A stretch of 64,000 nt of DNA from Diphasiastrum complanatum. Its lineage: Eukaryota > Streptophyta > Lycopodiopsida > Lycopodiales > Lycopodiaceae. The translations under genes were made by a program, and so were the position numbers. Position 1 is the first letter of the stretch, and every line of letters starts with the position of its first letter. The DNA is taken from contig CM055104.1 in assembly GCA_029204225.1 (NCBI GenBank), positions 39,424,527 through 39,488,526 on the forward strand. Reading direction: 5' to 3'. Below the pieces are notes generated by a model that was not told the origin of the DNA, did not search any database, and saw nothing but the letters and a program-made list of their open reading frames with translations. Shown here piece by piece: positions 45,542-56,800 of the stretch.

Positions 45542-46796
45542 CCTTGGTGGAGGGAATCACTGGACAAGAACAGAGAGCTGCGAATTCACGACAATTTGTT
45601 GGCTAGGAAGCACAAAACCGAGTCTGTGGAGATTCGTGGAACGGCTCAAAACTGTAAAAAGCATTCAGAGACAGGGAATTGTTGGTTGAATCAGAAAGCA
45701 AGCAAAGTTTGAAGCTGAAAAAATCTTCTGGAGGGTTTCTTGGCGTTTGTGATTGGTTTGAATCCAATCGAATACCGTTTGAAGAGCGGTTTGGATCAGA
45801 AGATAACCTACAGTAGGGCGACCTCAGCCAGTTAGGAGCTGCAAAGGAAAGCTCAGGGAAAGCCTGAGTAAAGTTCAAAATATTCTTCAGTTCAAAATTT
45901 CAAGGGACAAAATCTAAGATATCTCCTTGTAGGAGGTCGTTTTCAAAGCTGTGTGAGACTGTGAATGGGCGTCCTAGTAGCGCGATTCAGCGGTAGGGAG
46001 GCCGCGACTGGCCGTGGAGAAGGAAGGCAGCCCGTTCAATCCATGTGGAGCTGCCATATCCTGTGAAGGAGAGATAAGAACTTCATCGCTGAGAGAGAGG
46101 AGGAGGAGAGGTCGCGGGAACTCTCGTGCGCTCAGTCCTAATCATCAGCTAGAGGCCCGAAGTGTTCAGTGCTTCAAAAGGCCTTTGATCAACGCACAAA
46201 AGCGTTGACAGTCGTCCGATCTCGATTCATATAGATCGACGATGGTTATTTCACAACAAGTGGGTCGTTGGATCTAAAGGATCCATTGGATTGAAGTGAA
46301 AAAGTCTGAAGGGGTCTGAAGTGCAAAGTGCATTGCAACTTCATTAAAAATCTTCAAACTGACAAAAATTGTTGGGTCCCAAGCCTTTGAAGGGTGAAGT
46401 TTCTTCACACTGAAGAAACAGTTCAAAAACCCAAATTGTCCTTATTTTCACCTCCTTTAGCCTAGTTTGGCCAAACGAAAGGCTATAGCCTCCAAACGAA
46501 GGGCACCCTGACTGTATGTACCTGCAAGTACGGTACACCAAAACAGAGTGATTGCCGTGGAGAAAGTGTTCGAAGTGCGCCAGAAGTGATTTCACCATTC
46601 CACTGGGCAGGAAGCTGGGAGTTGGTGACGTGAAGCATTTTGAAAAACGATGCCAGTTTGGCTTTCAATTTGGCGAAAGAGCGGCGAGTGGCCTGGTAAG
46701 CTAAAAATTGCAGGTCATTATTATCGATTTCTGACATCATGGTTTGTTCTAGCATACACTTTATAGCCTACAAGTGAAGTTTTAAGCAGTTCAGAG
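45542..46796 (+). other. Copia-5 leader
   Basis: About 1.25 kb between primer site and gag with no convincing ORF. The second third is shared with 28577-29450 and the last 430 bases with 13505-13918, so the leader is a conserved subfamily feature. It probably contains packaging and dimerisation signals, although I cannot point to them. Confidence 0.6.
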
Positions 46797-49793
46797 ATGG
46801 CAAACATCAATGAGACAATTTTGGGCGATGCAAGCAAACTTGATGGGACTTCTAACTACAACATCTGAAAATTTAAAATGAAGAGTATTTTGATGGAGAA
46901 AGAGTTGTGGGAAATTGTGGCAGGTATTGAAGTCCGGCCAAATACTACTCCAGGTGACATAAGGGCCTTTGATAAAAAGGCGCAGAGAGCATTATCCTTG
47001 ATCAATCTTTCAGTGAAAGACCATGTGATCACTCACATAAGTGATGCCCCGACGACTAGAGGAGCTTGGGAGGCTCTTAGAATGCAATTTCAAACTTGCA
47101 ATCCAGCTCGAGCCATGTTCTTGAAGTCGAGATTGAACACAGTAAAGATGGAAGAAAGTGATTCAGTGGGATCCTTCTTCACCAGGATAAAGGAGCTGAG
47201 AGATCAACTTGTGGCGATTGGAGAACCAATCATAGATACTGAATTGGTACATACCACAATGAGCGGTGTCTCGGAAGGGCTACAGATGTTTGTGAGCGGC
47301 ATTGCTTCAAGGGAGAGGTTGCCTACTTTTGAAGACTTCCACGGAATCATGTTGCAAGAAGAGCAGCGTCGCGAAGTGGTGAAATCAAGACAAACCCCAC
47401 AGGAGGATCAAGCCTTACTTGCTAAAGGCAAGCAGAAAGGATGGAAAAGGATTTCTAAGAAATCCAAGGATAATGATGACGAAGGAGAGTCGTCATCAAA
47501 AGGGAAAAAGAAGAAGAAAGGAAAATGCTACTATTGCCACAAACCGGGTCATTGGGCACGCGAGTGTTATAAGAAGAAAGCAGACATAAAGGCGAAAAGA
47601 GTGACTCAACAAGGAAACATTGCCGAAGATGATGGAGAAGATGACGAGACAAGTGTTTTGTCATTGGCATTGGCATCCCAAGTTGATGATGGTGCCAGAT
47701 GGTTCATAGACTCAGGTGCCACAAGGCATATGACCGGAAAACATGATTGGTTTGAAAAATTCTCACCAATCCATGATGGGGATAAGGTCACTCAAGCCAA
47801 TGGAGAGGAATGCCAGATACAGGGTGTGGGCAATGTACCTGTGCAATTTTCTAATGGCAAAATTAAAAACATCCCTAATGTACTTTATGTTCCTGGAATC
47901 AAAAAGAGTTTGCTTTCTGTTGGTGTAATGGCAAATCAACAACTTAAAGTTGAATTTGTCAAGGATGGATGCCTTATGAAGGATATGAACCACAACCACA
48001 AAGTGGTGGCGAAGGGTTATAGAGATAGGAACTGTGGCCTTTATAAATTGGATGCTGCAAAACCAGGTGAATATGGTTTGGCTATCTCAACAGCATCTCA
48101 ATCCGAGTTGTGGCACAGAAGACTTGGTCATTTGAACTATGGGAGCTTGAGATTGATGGCGAAGCTAAAGATGGTAATAGGGTTACCGGCATTGCAGGAT
48201 GATCATCATGCAATATGTGAAGGATGCATCATGGGAAAGCATCACAGAGAGACATTCAAGAAAGGTGGAGCTGCAAGAGCTAAGAAACCGCTGAAACTAA
48301 TTCACAGCGACCTGTGCGGCCCAATGAAGACCATGTCGTTGGGGAAAGCATATTATTTTATGACTTTCACAGATGATTATTCTAGGAGGACATGGATTTA
48401 TTTCTTGAAAAAGAAATCTGACGCTTTTGCTCGTTTCAAGGAGTTCAAAACTTTGGTAGAGAACCAACTAGATGCACACATCAAAGTGCTAAGATCTGAT
48501 AGAGGGGGTGAATGCAAATCTGATGATTTTGAAGACTTTTGCAAAGAACACGGCATTAAAAGACAATTCACACAGTCACACATACCACATAGTAATGGTG
48601 TAGCTGAAAGGAAAAACATAACTATTATGGAGAGTGCACGCTCCATGATGAAGCAAATGGGCTTCACCGATTCACTTTGGTCGGAAGCGTGCAGTGCGGC
48701 AACGTTCTTGCAAAATAGGAGCCCTACAGTTGCAGTTCCAAATGTGACTCCTGAAGAAGCATTTACTGGAATAAAGCCAAAAATCGACAAGTTTCGTGTC
48801 ATTGGATGTAAGGCCTATGTACATGTGCCAAAGGAGGAGCAAAAGAAACTTGATGCCAAAGCAATCAAGTGTATCTTCGTTGGTTATGATGAAAGAACGA
48901 AAGCTTACAGATGTTTTGATCCTGTAATGAACAAGATTCACATTAGCAAAGATGTGATCTTTGATGAAACGCATAGGGATGAAGATGAAGACCATGCAAG
49001 CGGTGAAAGCATCAAGAGACTTCCCACAATTCTGGAGGAAGAAAATGAAGAAGATGCTCCACAAAATGATGCACGTGAAGACGAAAGTCGAGAGGGCGAA
49101 TATGAAAGAACACCACCTATTCAAGAGCCTAGGGGGAGGTACTTGCCAATAAGAGCAATAAAGGAGAAACCGGTTGGAAGTAAGAGACATTACTTGGACA
49201 CTCCTTGGGATACGTACTCTCCACGTAGTGTATCACCTGAATCTAAGATACCAAAATGGTATGAAAAGATCATGAAGGACGCAAAGCTAAATCAAACAGG
49301 ATCTAGCACACGAAGTGAGGTGAGAAGATCAACACGGGAAAGTAAGTCTCCCGATCGTTATCATGTGAACTATGCCCTAATGATTGACATTTTGAAGTGT
49401 CGAGACCCATCAACCTTTGATGAGACAAAAGATCAGAAAGAGTGGCAAAGGGCAATGGAAAAAGAGATAGAATCCATCCAAAGACATGATACATGGGAGT
49501 TGGTTGATCTACCACTTGGAAAGAAACCCATTGACAACAAATGGGTGTTTAGAACAAAGTTTCATGTGGATGGCACAATAGCAAAGTATAAGACACGCCT
49601 AGTAGTGAAAGGTTATGAGCAAAGCAAAGGAATTGACTATGAAGAGACATTTGCTCCAGTGGCTAAGTGGACTACGCTACGTCTTATCATTGCCTTAGCA
49701 TCTCATTTTGGGTGGAAGATCCATCAAATGGATGTAAAGTCTGCATTTCTAAATGGTGACTTAGAGGAAAAAGTTTACATGGTCCAACCGTAG
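46797..49793 (+). pseudogene. Copia-5 gag-protease-integrase-RT start, two stops
   Basis: The ATG at 46797 opens a gag with SKLDGTSNYNI, then a TGA at 46866-46868 where relatives have tryptophan. From the next ATG (46878) 971 codons are open. Domains: gag with FVSGIASRERLPTFEDF; zinc knuckle CYYCHKPGHWAREC (from about 47527); protease RWFIDSGATRHM (about 47700); GAG-pre-integrase LWHRRLGHLNYGSL and CEGCIMGKHH; integrase HSDLCGPMKT, FTDDYSRRTWIYFL, LRSDRGGECKS, HSNGVAERKN; C-terminal IGCKAYVHVPK and IFVGYDERTKAYRCF; RT start NKWVFRTKFHVDG and HQMDVKSAFLNGDLEEKVYM. A TAG at 49791-49793 then ends the frame. Relatives have a sense codon there. Confidence 0.9.
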
Positions 49794-50936
49794 GGCTTTA
49801 TGGCAAAAGGGCAAGAACAAAAGGTATGTAAACTACACAAAGCACTTTATGGCCTTAAGCAAGCGCCATGCGCATGGTATGGACGCATTGACAATTACTT
49901 TCTTTCACATGGCTTTGTAAGAACAAATTTAGATCCAAATCTTTATGTTCTTATAAATGATGACAACATTGCCTTGATTTTACTTTACGTTGATGATATC
50001 ATTATCACTGGCAATGATGAGAACCTCACTCGTTCTATCAAAGCCAACTTGTGCAAGCAATTTGACATGCCAGATTTAGATCTTATGCACTATTGCTTGG
50101 GTGTCGAAGTATGGCAAACTAGCAGTGATATCATATTATGTCAAAACAAGTATGTAGGTGAGATATTGGAGAGATTTCACATGACAGAGTACAAACCTTC
50201 CATCACTCCTTGCGAAGCTGGTAAGAAATTATCTCGTATTGATGATAGTGCACATGTTGATGCTACACTATTTCGTCAGCTAGTTGAAAGTTTAATATAT
50301 CTTACGACTACATGTCCTGATATCTGCTATGCTGTAAGTTTGATTAGCCAATTCATGTCATCACCCACTATGGACCATTGGAAAGCTGCAAAAAGGATTT
50401 TGAGGTATGTGAAAGGTACACCGAACCTTGGTCTAATCTACAAAAGACAAAGTGATTTACCTAAGTTGCAAGGTTATGTTGACGCTGATTGGACTGGAAG
50501 TATAGATGATAGAAAGTCAACAACAGGTTATACCTTCAATTTTGGTAGCGACTGTTTTTCATGGTCTAGCAAGAAGCAAGATACTATTTCTCTTTCTTCC
50601 GTAGAAGCCAAATATAAAACGTGGAGTTCTGCTACCCAAGAAGCTATTTGGCTACATAAGTTGTTATGTGAGATTGGCATGAAGCAGGTAAATCCCATTG
50701 TTATTTTCTGTGACAGTCAAAGCGGAATACAACTGGCTAAAAATCCAATCTTTCATGCGAGGACAAAACATATTGAAGTAAAATATCACTTTGTGCGTGA
50801 AAAATTACAATATGAAGACATAAGTATTGTACATTGTTCTGCGTTGTTACAAGTTGCTGATATATTTACAAAAGTTTTAAGTAAAGAAAAGTTTGAAACT
50901 TTTAGAGCCAAGCTTGGCTTAGACCAGGTCATGTAA
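49794..50936 (+). pseudogene. Copia-5 RT core and RNase H, continuation of pol
   Basis: In the same frame as the preceding part, separated only by the TAG. RT motifs: KLHKALYGLKQAPCAWYGRI, catalytic LLYVDDIIITGND (near 49986). Then DATLFRQLVESLIYL. RNase H: GYVDADWTGSIDDRKSTTGY, SWSSKKQDTISLSSVEAKYK, FCDSQSGIQLAKNPIFHART, IEVKYHFVREK and QVADIFTKVLSKEKF. The tail matches the copia RNase H end, and the stop at 50934-50936 lies 91 bases before the 3' LTR. Confidence 0.9.
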
Positions 50937-51015
50937 AAAGCCTTTACTTGTAATGCTATTATGGAGGTATGTTCCATGAATAGAGTATACTCTAAAATAA
51001 GAAATGACGTTGATC

Positions 51016-51027
51016 ATTGAGGGAGAG
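51016..51027 (+). promoter_or_regulatory. Copia-5 polypurine tract
   Basis: TTGAGGGAGAG immediately precedes the 3' LTR, the expected position for plus-strand DNA priming. Confidence 0.7.
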
Positions 51028-51278
51028 AGTTAAAATAACAATGATCGACTTATACAGTGCTTTCTTATTTCAACACGACACCACGTGTGCTTAGTTCTAG
51101 AGTTATCGGGCCATCTTTCTTTTACGAGCCCTTTGAGTGTTTTTAAGGAACTCATCTTTGTACTTACAAAGCAGTTGAATATACAGTTTGAAGAGAGCAA
51201 TTCTGAGTTCTTGTTGCACTTGACGTTGTGCTGTGGTGATTGATCCGGTCGGGTGTTTTCAATTGTGTTTTCTTAACT
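51028..51278 (+). repeat. Copia-5 3' LTR
   Basis: AGTTAAAATAAC to TTTTCTTAACT, 251 bp, followed by the target duplication TAATC. Compared with the 5' LTR it has a short block of change near TTTCAACACGACACC and scattered substitutions. Confidence 0.85.
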
Positions 51279-51283
51279 TAATC

Positions 51284-51945
51284 TGTATACGATATAGCAA
51301 CAGATTTTGTATAAGCTAATTAAACACTCTTTATAATTCATTAATTTTGCACAACTAACTTTTCAAATCAAACATATTCCTTCCAAATGGATTTGTAGGC
51401 CGAACTAAAAAAACCATGAATATTTAGTACCAAGAAAAACTCGTATACTCATTTTTCTATACATTGAGTTGCAGTTAAAACCTATCTAATTTTTTTATGG
51501 GTATTTCATCATGTCATTCAAAATCATTCCAATTATTGGGTAATTGATGTCATAATTCTATATTATCACATTCTACTATAGCAAATAAAATTATAATATG
51601 AATTTAATTCATGACTTGCAAGGGAAAAACTCACGACCATAAAAAAATAATCGTGTTTATTCCAAAAAGATAACAATTGCACAATATCAAATGTGCAATT
51701 GAGAATATTTTGTAAGCTATTAAACAGAAGAATATTTCAGAAGTTACATTTGCAAGGTAAGGAGTGTTCACTATTCTATTTTGTTTCCACTACATTTAAT
51801 AATTTCAAATGCACATTCACTACCAAATTCTTTCAACTTTTTTGGTAACAACTACTCTTTCTATTTTCTAAAAATAATCTGACTTTTTTTTTTAAGCTCA
51901 TGAAATTTGGGAACGAAATTTTTTTGAAATCATGTACGATAGTTG
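51284..51945. other. AT-rich spacer
   Basis: No gene or repeat was recognised. Confidence 0.5.
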
Positions 51946-52241
51946 CATAGATGCACTGCGTTTCTAGAAACGCGTTTTTGGTTTGGGAATGCGTTTCTCA
52001 AAAACGTTTTTTTTTTTTTTTTGAATTTTGATTCTTATGGGCAATATGGGTATCAAATTAAAGCTCTAATCAAGGGCATTGCATTTATGTAGGTTGCCGA
52101 GTGTTTCGGTTACAGTGTGGTCCAATTTAGGTGCAGCAATCCTTGTTGGATTCTGTCAATCCCTATGAATTTTTAAAGACCTGCCAGAAACGCGTTTCTA
52201 GAAACATTTTTCTCCAAAAAACGCGTTTCTGGGTAACTATG
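51946..52241 (+). mobile_element. hAT-like non-autonomous element, copy 3 (short)
   Basis: Starts CATAGATGCACTGCGTTTC and ends AACGCGTTTCTGGGTAACTATG. It is flanked by GATAGTTG (51938-51945) and GTTAGTTG (52242-52249), a 7 of 8 match. The core GGGTATCAAATTAAAGCTCT and GGTTGGATTCTGTC-like segments match copies 1 and 2 but the GC-rich block is absent, leaving 296 bp. Confidence 0.75.
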
Positions 52242-52429
52242 GTTAGTTGTTAATAAAGTTAGTGGTTATGGAAGTGGTAATTTCCTTCCAAAGTATATAA
52301 ACTGGGAGATTATGCATGTCTCTTGAATAAAGTTTAAACTTTGAAAAGTGAAATTTGCAACTGCAGTTTGCATTTCGCTTTTCAAAAAGTTTATGTTCCC
52401 AAAATCTATTCCAGTACTTTCCAAACCTA

Positions 52430-52575
52430 ACGTGGCGGGGTGCATTCAGTCCCCAGACGCGTCCGATTTTTTTTTTTAATTTTTTTTGATGTTTTTAGAG
52501 TTAATATGGACGCGTCCGGGTCCGGACGCGGACGCGCATTGCCCACGTCCTGCCCGGACGCGCATCCCTGTGAAT
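52430..52575. repeat. Cluster of GGACGCG/CGCGTCC words
   Basis: The word ACGCGTCC or its complement occurs repeatedly (near 52457, 52510, 52528, 52556), around a T-rich spacer resembling the T-run next to CGCGTTTC words in the hAT-like copies. It could be another small mobile element; no clear termini were found. Confidence 0.4.
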
Positions 52576-54020
52576 CCAAACCTATTCATTTGTTGAACAA
52601 CCTTATTTCTCTAACACTACCTAGTATTACTTAATTGATGTGTAGACAACTACCTATTTCCTCCCTATTACACTTTGAATAGCAGTTATCCGGTTTTTTT
52701 AGACTCCTTATAAAGCTTCTGTTAAAAAATTAAACCAATTTAGAGGTTTATTTCTAGGAGCGTAAAATTATTGCTCATGAGATCACCCTGTCGGCTTTGA
52801 GAGGCCAAAACGAAACATGTTCCCGTTTGACTAGGCTTCTAAAAATCATAAAACTTCTATGTGCTCTCAACACGGTTAGCAGCGAAACTGAAGATCGCTA
52901 CAATTCTAGAAGAGCTGAGTGACAGGAAGTGGCTACAAATAGCCAGATTCTAATGATACAATCAAAATAAGCTCGCACAACAAAGTTTGTAGAGCAAACA
53001 ACTGACGCTACCTCCTGTGCTGTGATTCTGTTTGAAGCTGGTTTGATCGCAGAATCATGAGCCAGTCATGGAATAGAGAGAATAATGTAGCACGTTGTAG
53101 AGAATGATTGTTTAAATAAAGTAATATCAGACCTTATCATACTTTTAGCAAGAGCGAATGAACTTTCCTATCAATTTTTTTGTAGACGGATATTAGATAG
53201 TTTGTCTCTTGCATCGCTTCTGTCAAACTTATTATAGAATTCAGAATTCAGTCACGTTTCTTGTTCCAACTCCACCATGGATGCCCCTAACCACGCAATA
53301 ACTCGCTTATCCAATGGGTACGTCTACTGGATCCAGTGAAAGATACGCATGTGAGCTCTCTCACTGCTCAGCCAGCACCATGGATCAGAATTCAAGTTGG
53401 ACGGGAGGAGTGAGCTAGTTAGTGAGGTCCATGGACTGTGGCTCGCTGACAGCAGCTATGGCTGGTGGGTGTGGTGATAAATAAATGTATGAAGCATGGC
53501 CCATGTATGCAAAGCTGTAGAGGTAGCTCAGAGACCAGCATTTATATGCTTTCAAATTCTTTGATTATTTTCATGTTTTAAACCTGACAAACGGAATTAA
53601 AACTGTTGCGTCGCTATAGAAACACATTTCTGGAAAAGAATGGATGAAGAAATTCACGGGATAGTAAAAATAGGTCCATCAAACATTTGTAAGTTTCAAA
53701 AGACGCAATACACTATGCATCAATCAATCGTACTCGTCATATGTTACGAGCCAATCTTATAAAGAACCTACAACAATTAAATGAAAGTTGTTGAACATGC
53801 AGAATAAAACCAATAAATTCTAAATTCAGAGCTAAACTTATTGAAATTTTTGCAGGTAATATTCCTACAGACTCCAAAACTAATCAATGAAATACCAATT
53901 TCAAGAATTGGCCGGTAAGAAATGATCAGATTTTCATGAGCACTGCTAAAAACCACCGTCTACTTGAAGAGATAGGTATGATATGCAAAGGATTGCAGCA
54001 AGAAAAAAGTTTGGCACCTC
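52576..54020. other. Unassigned DNA downstream of the RIE1-like fragment
   Basis: If the RIE1-like gene was once complete, its later exons (transmembrane region and RING finger) should lie here on the minus strand, but I could not read any. Confidence 0.4.
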
Positions 54021-54024
54021 GCAT

Positions 54025-54147
54025 GCTCCACATTGCTTTCATCTTCATGAGATTTTTTGTCACGCTCGATTTCATTTTCCAAACTTGTCGACTCCAGTGA
54101 ATTTGAAACAGCACGAACTCCATTAGCATGTCTCCCACGTCTAGTAC
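54025..54147 (-). pseudogene. RIE1-like gene fragment 2, next to a gypsy LTR
   Basis: The minus strand is open and protein-like right up to the LTR edge: TRRGRHANGVRAVSNSLEST, then SLENEIERDKKSHEDESNVE. It ends at a possible AG|GT donor near 54025. RIE1-type ligases have basic Arg-rich sequence after a membrane segment, followed by an acidic/Ser-rich linker, which fits. The assignment rests on position downstream of fragment 1 on the same strand and on composition, so it is tentative. Confidence 0.45.
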
Positions 54148-54582
54148 TGTTATAATCTACTTATTACTGCAATCCTCCAGTGCCGAACGATTCACGTTCC
54201 ACCCCGCCGTAGGACCTAATCCGGGTCCACCCTCCGTGCCTTGGCCTGTGACCGAATCAAGCAGGATCCGGCTTCCATCCCTGACGGCGTCCCATACCAC
54301 CGCCTAGGCTCTCAGCCATCTCCTACCTCACGCTAGCATACATCCTGGCCGTGCACACGCTCTCCATCCACCTCCTCCTAGGTAGATAGAATGGATGACA
54401 AATGAGTCCTCCTTCCCTTGTATACCTCCAAGGAGAGAGACTCCAAGCCATGTGCACACCTAGATCATGACACGTGACAACCATGCAGGTTCACGAGTCA
54501 CCAGTCAAGTCTACAGGCCCAGTCATCGTCTAGTCTCAGGTCTGGGTTTGGGACCCAAGGGAGTTGGGTCCCTAACATTCCC
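54148..54582 (-). repeat. Gypsy 3' LTR
   Basis: Minus orientation: starts TGTTAGGGACCCAACTCC, ends GTAGATTATAACA, 435 bp, canonical TG...CA. A purine-rich GGAAGAGGGAA precedes it. The internal part matches 55741-55921 with few differences. Confidence 0.85.
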
Positions 54583-54898
54583 TCTTCCTTGAAAAATTCC
54601 TTATCTAAGGAAGAAAACCAGGGAACCTCAGTTTAAGGTCACATTCCTTTTCCCAAGTATCATCATCCTCAAAACTTACCTTTCCAACGAACCAAGTACT
54701 CAGTTACCTGCCGGTTTCTGAGCCCACGTTGACGTACATCAACAATGGCCTGTGGTTCCGTAGATACAAAGGATGTTAGGTCCTCCAGCCGAACTAAGTC
54801 CTCCTGAAGTATCAAGTCATCCTTTCCACCAAGTCGTTCCTTTAAACCGATGGAGTTTTTTTACTATACAGAATGGTCCTACATAGTGAGGTGATAAC

Positions 54899-55740
54899 TT
54901 ACGACATTTTCCAGTCTTTAATACCTTGAGTCTTTTGGGATTCTAAGATATACCCAAGCCCCCTCCTCATAGACCCTAGGTTGTCGCTTTTGATTAGCGT
55001 AAATTGGGCTCTATCCTGAACCATTTTAACGTTTTCGCGAGCAACAAGCAACATTTCTTGCACATGCAGGAAATCTACTATTGCTTTAACCTTGAGGCCT
55101 TTGAGGCCCACTGAAATGGGAGCCCTAGGCTGGAAACCATACATCAGAGAAAATGGACTAAAACCCATCGCTGAGTGTTTTGCACTGTTATACGTAGACT
55201 CAATCATTGGAAGGTACCTTTCCAAATCTGACTGTCTTCTAGACACATATGCCCGAAGCATATCTTCGATAGACTGGTTCGTCCTCTCTGTCTGACCATC
55301 TGATTCAGGATGATCAAATGACCCCAAACTTAAAGTGGTCTCTAATTTCTGAAAGACCGCTTGTTAGAATTTGCCAGTGAACTTTGGATCTCGATCACTA
55401 ACAATGTCATTCGGCAAACCAAATAACCTGAACAACTTTTTAACGAAAAGCTGAGCAAGTTCAGAAGCTTTGACGGTTTGCTTGGTTGGTAAGAACTCCG
55501 CCATTTTAGTTAACCTGTCAACTATTACCCAAATGGCATCATTTTGCTTCCCCGTCCGAGTTTGCCCACCACAAAGTCCATGGAAATGCTTTTCCACTTT
55601 CTTTCGGGAATTTCCAAGGTCATTAGTAAACCAGCTGCCTTAAGTCTTTCAACTTTATTAACTTGGCATTGTGCACACTTGCGAACATATGCCTCCACTT
55701 GACTTTTTAAGTTTGGCCAGTAAAAGTTCCTTTTTACCAC
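54899..55740 (-). pseudogene. Gypsy integrase
   Basis: Frames in order: 55525-55740 has KRNFYWPNLKSQVEAYVRKC and CAQCQVNK (zinc-binding) then ISMDFVVGKLG. 55364-55597 has VIVDRLTKMAEFLPTKQT and DIVSDRDPKFTG. 54899-55327 has the third catalytic region (HPESDGQTERTNQSIEDMLR) and SPFSLMYGFQPRAP. Frame changes near 55570 and 55340-55365 break it. The DDE catalytic residues can be seen in separate frames. Confidence 0.85.
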
Positions 55741-55921
55741 CGCCTAGGCTCTCAGCCATCTCCTGCCTCACGCTAGCATACATCCTGGCCGTGCACACAC
55801 TCTCCATCCACCTCCTCCTAGGTAGATAGAATGGATGGCAAATGAGTCCTCCTCCCCTTGTATACCTCCAAGGAGAGAGACTCCAAGCCATGTGCACACC
55901 TAGATCATGACACGTGGCAAC
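55741..55921 (-). repeat. Gypsy 5' LTR, truncated at both ends
   Basis: Matches 54299-54484 of the 3' LTR. The inner edge joins integrase through TGGTA shared by both partners; the outer edge joins RIE1-like sequence, having lost about the first 100 bases of the LTR. Confidence 0.8.
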
Positions 55922-56115
55922 TATTGTCTGCTTAAAATTAACACCACAATTGTAACCACCACAAATGCTAAGTTCCAGATCAGATCTAGAATGACAACCG
56001 GCCTTGAATAGGCCCAATCGCTCCCTCTCTTCCAATTGCTCTGCGAATTTGCAGAGAACGTAAGACTTTGAAGAGTGAAACCGGATGACACGAACCTGAA
56101 AAACCGAATAAAACC
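55922..56115 (-). pseudogene. RIE1-like RING E3 ligase fragment 1
   Basis: The minus strand reads CKFAEQLEERE and, after a two-base loss, SDWAYSRPVVILDLIWNLAF followed by VVVTIVVLILSRQ. This is the conserved first transmembrane region of plant RIE1-type membrane RING ligases, where an (A/E)EQLEER...DW.YS(R/K)PVV stretch precedes a hydrophobic span. A TTTTTCAG acceptor lies just upstream near 56100. The fragment ends at a gypsy LTR remnant, and the RING finger is missing. Family recall is from memory; the match is strong over about 45 residues. Confidence 0.6.
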
Positions 56116-56157
56116 TGTTCTGACATTATACAACGAAAAGCTATATTCAATATGTGA

Positions 56158-56800
56158 AAATCCTCTGGGATGAGGGGGGATTGGCCATGGTACTCATGCA
56201 TCACCAATCACCAATCAATTTTTCAAAACCAATCGCATTTTGTCAAGAAACCACAACCCAATTTCAAGAATCCCTCATCCCCACAGGCCATCGCAAAAGC
56301 CCACAACCCTCTCTACAACCCTCCACAACCCTCAACTACAAAATAAAAAGGAAGCAGCTGCATACACCAAAGACAATAAATCCATAAACCCCTTGACGGT
56401 TAAACCCAAGAGTACTCTTGTAAATAAAAACATCAGACCATAGCACACAAGTCCCTGCTAAAGTCACTTGCAGTCAAGAAATCGTAACACAACACTTTCC
56501 AATTCAATGCCATCGCAATTTTACTTGCAACCGGGAATCAAAAAATTCGTTCCAACAACGCATGTGTCATTCGCCAATTGACTCAAATTACAAGAAATTA
56601 GAAGAATGAAATCCCTACAAAATCCTAAAACCCTCTACAACCCTCCACTAAACAAGAAAACAAAGCCCTGTGCATACACCAAAGAAAACAAATCCCCAAT
56701 CCCTTGATTGTTATGCTCAAGAGTCCAAACAAAACTTTATAGATACAAATATCACACAAGTACCTACTCTTCTCTTCTACGAAAGTTGCTACAACGGAGG
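56158..56800 (-). repeat. R module, copy 3, upstream of the RIE1-like fragment
   Basis: Read on the minus strand it repeats copy A from GTAGAAGAGAAGAGTAGG near 56780 through TGATTGGTGATGCATGAGT to the ATG at 56188 and the MANPPLIP codons. Immediately after these the sequence diverges from copies A and C and enters RIE1-like DNA. The splice-acceptor-like CAG of copies A and C reads CAT here. Confidence 0.65.

Larger units (their letters stand above)
45281..51278 (+). mobile_element. Copia-5, complete Ty1/copia retrotransposon with target duplication
   Basis: LTRs at 45281-45529 and 51028-51278 differ at about ten positions, roughly 96 per cent identical. They enclose a primer-binding site, a 1.25-kb leader, a gag-pol frame and a polypurine tract. 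The element is flanked by TAATC at 45276-45280 and 51279-51283. Two in-frame stops (46866 and 49791) interrupt the otherwise open gag-pol. It is by far the best preserved transposon in the window. Confidence 0.9.
54148..55921 (-). mobile_element. Gypsy element inside the RIE1-like gene, internally deleted
   Basis: A 3' LTR (54148-54582), an integrase region (54899-55740) and a truncated 5' LTR (55741-55921) on the minus strand. The 5' LTR joins integrase directly, so leader, gag, protease, RT and RNase H are deleted. The outer end of the 5' LTR and some host sequence are also gone. The element splits two fragments of an RIE1-like gene. Confidence 0.8.
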
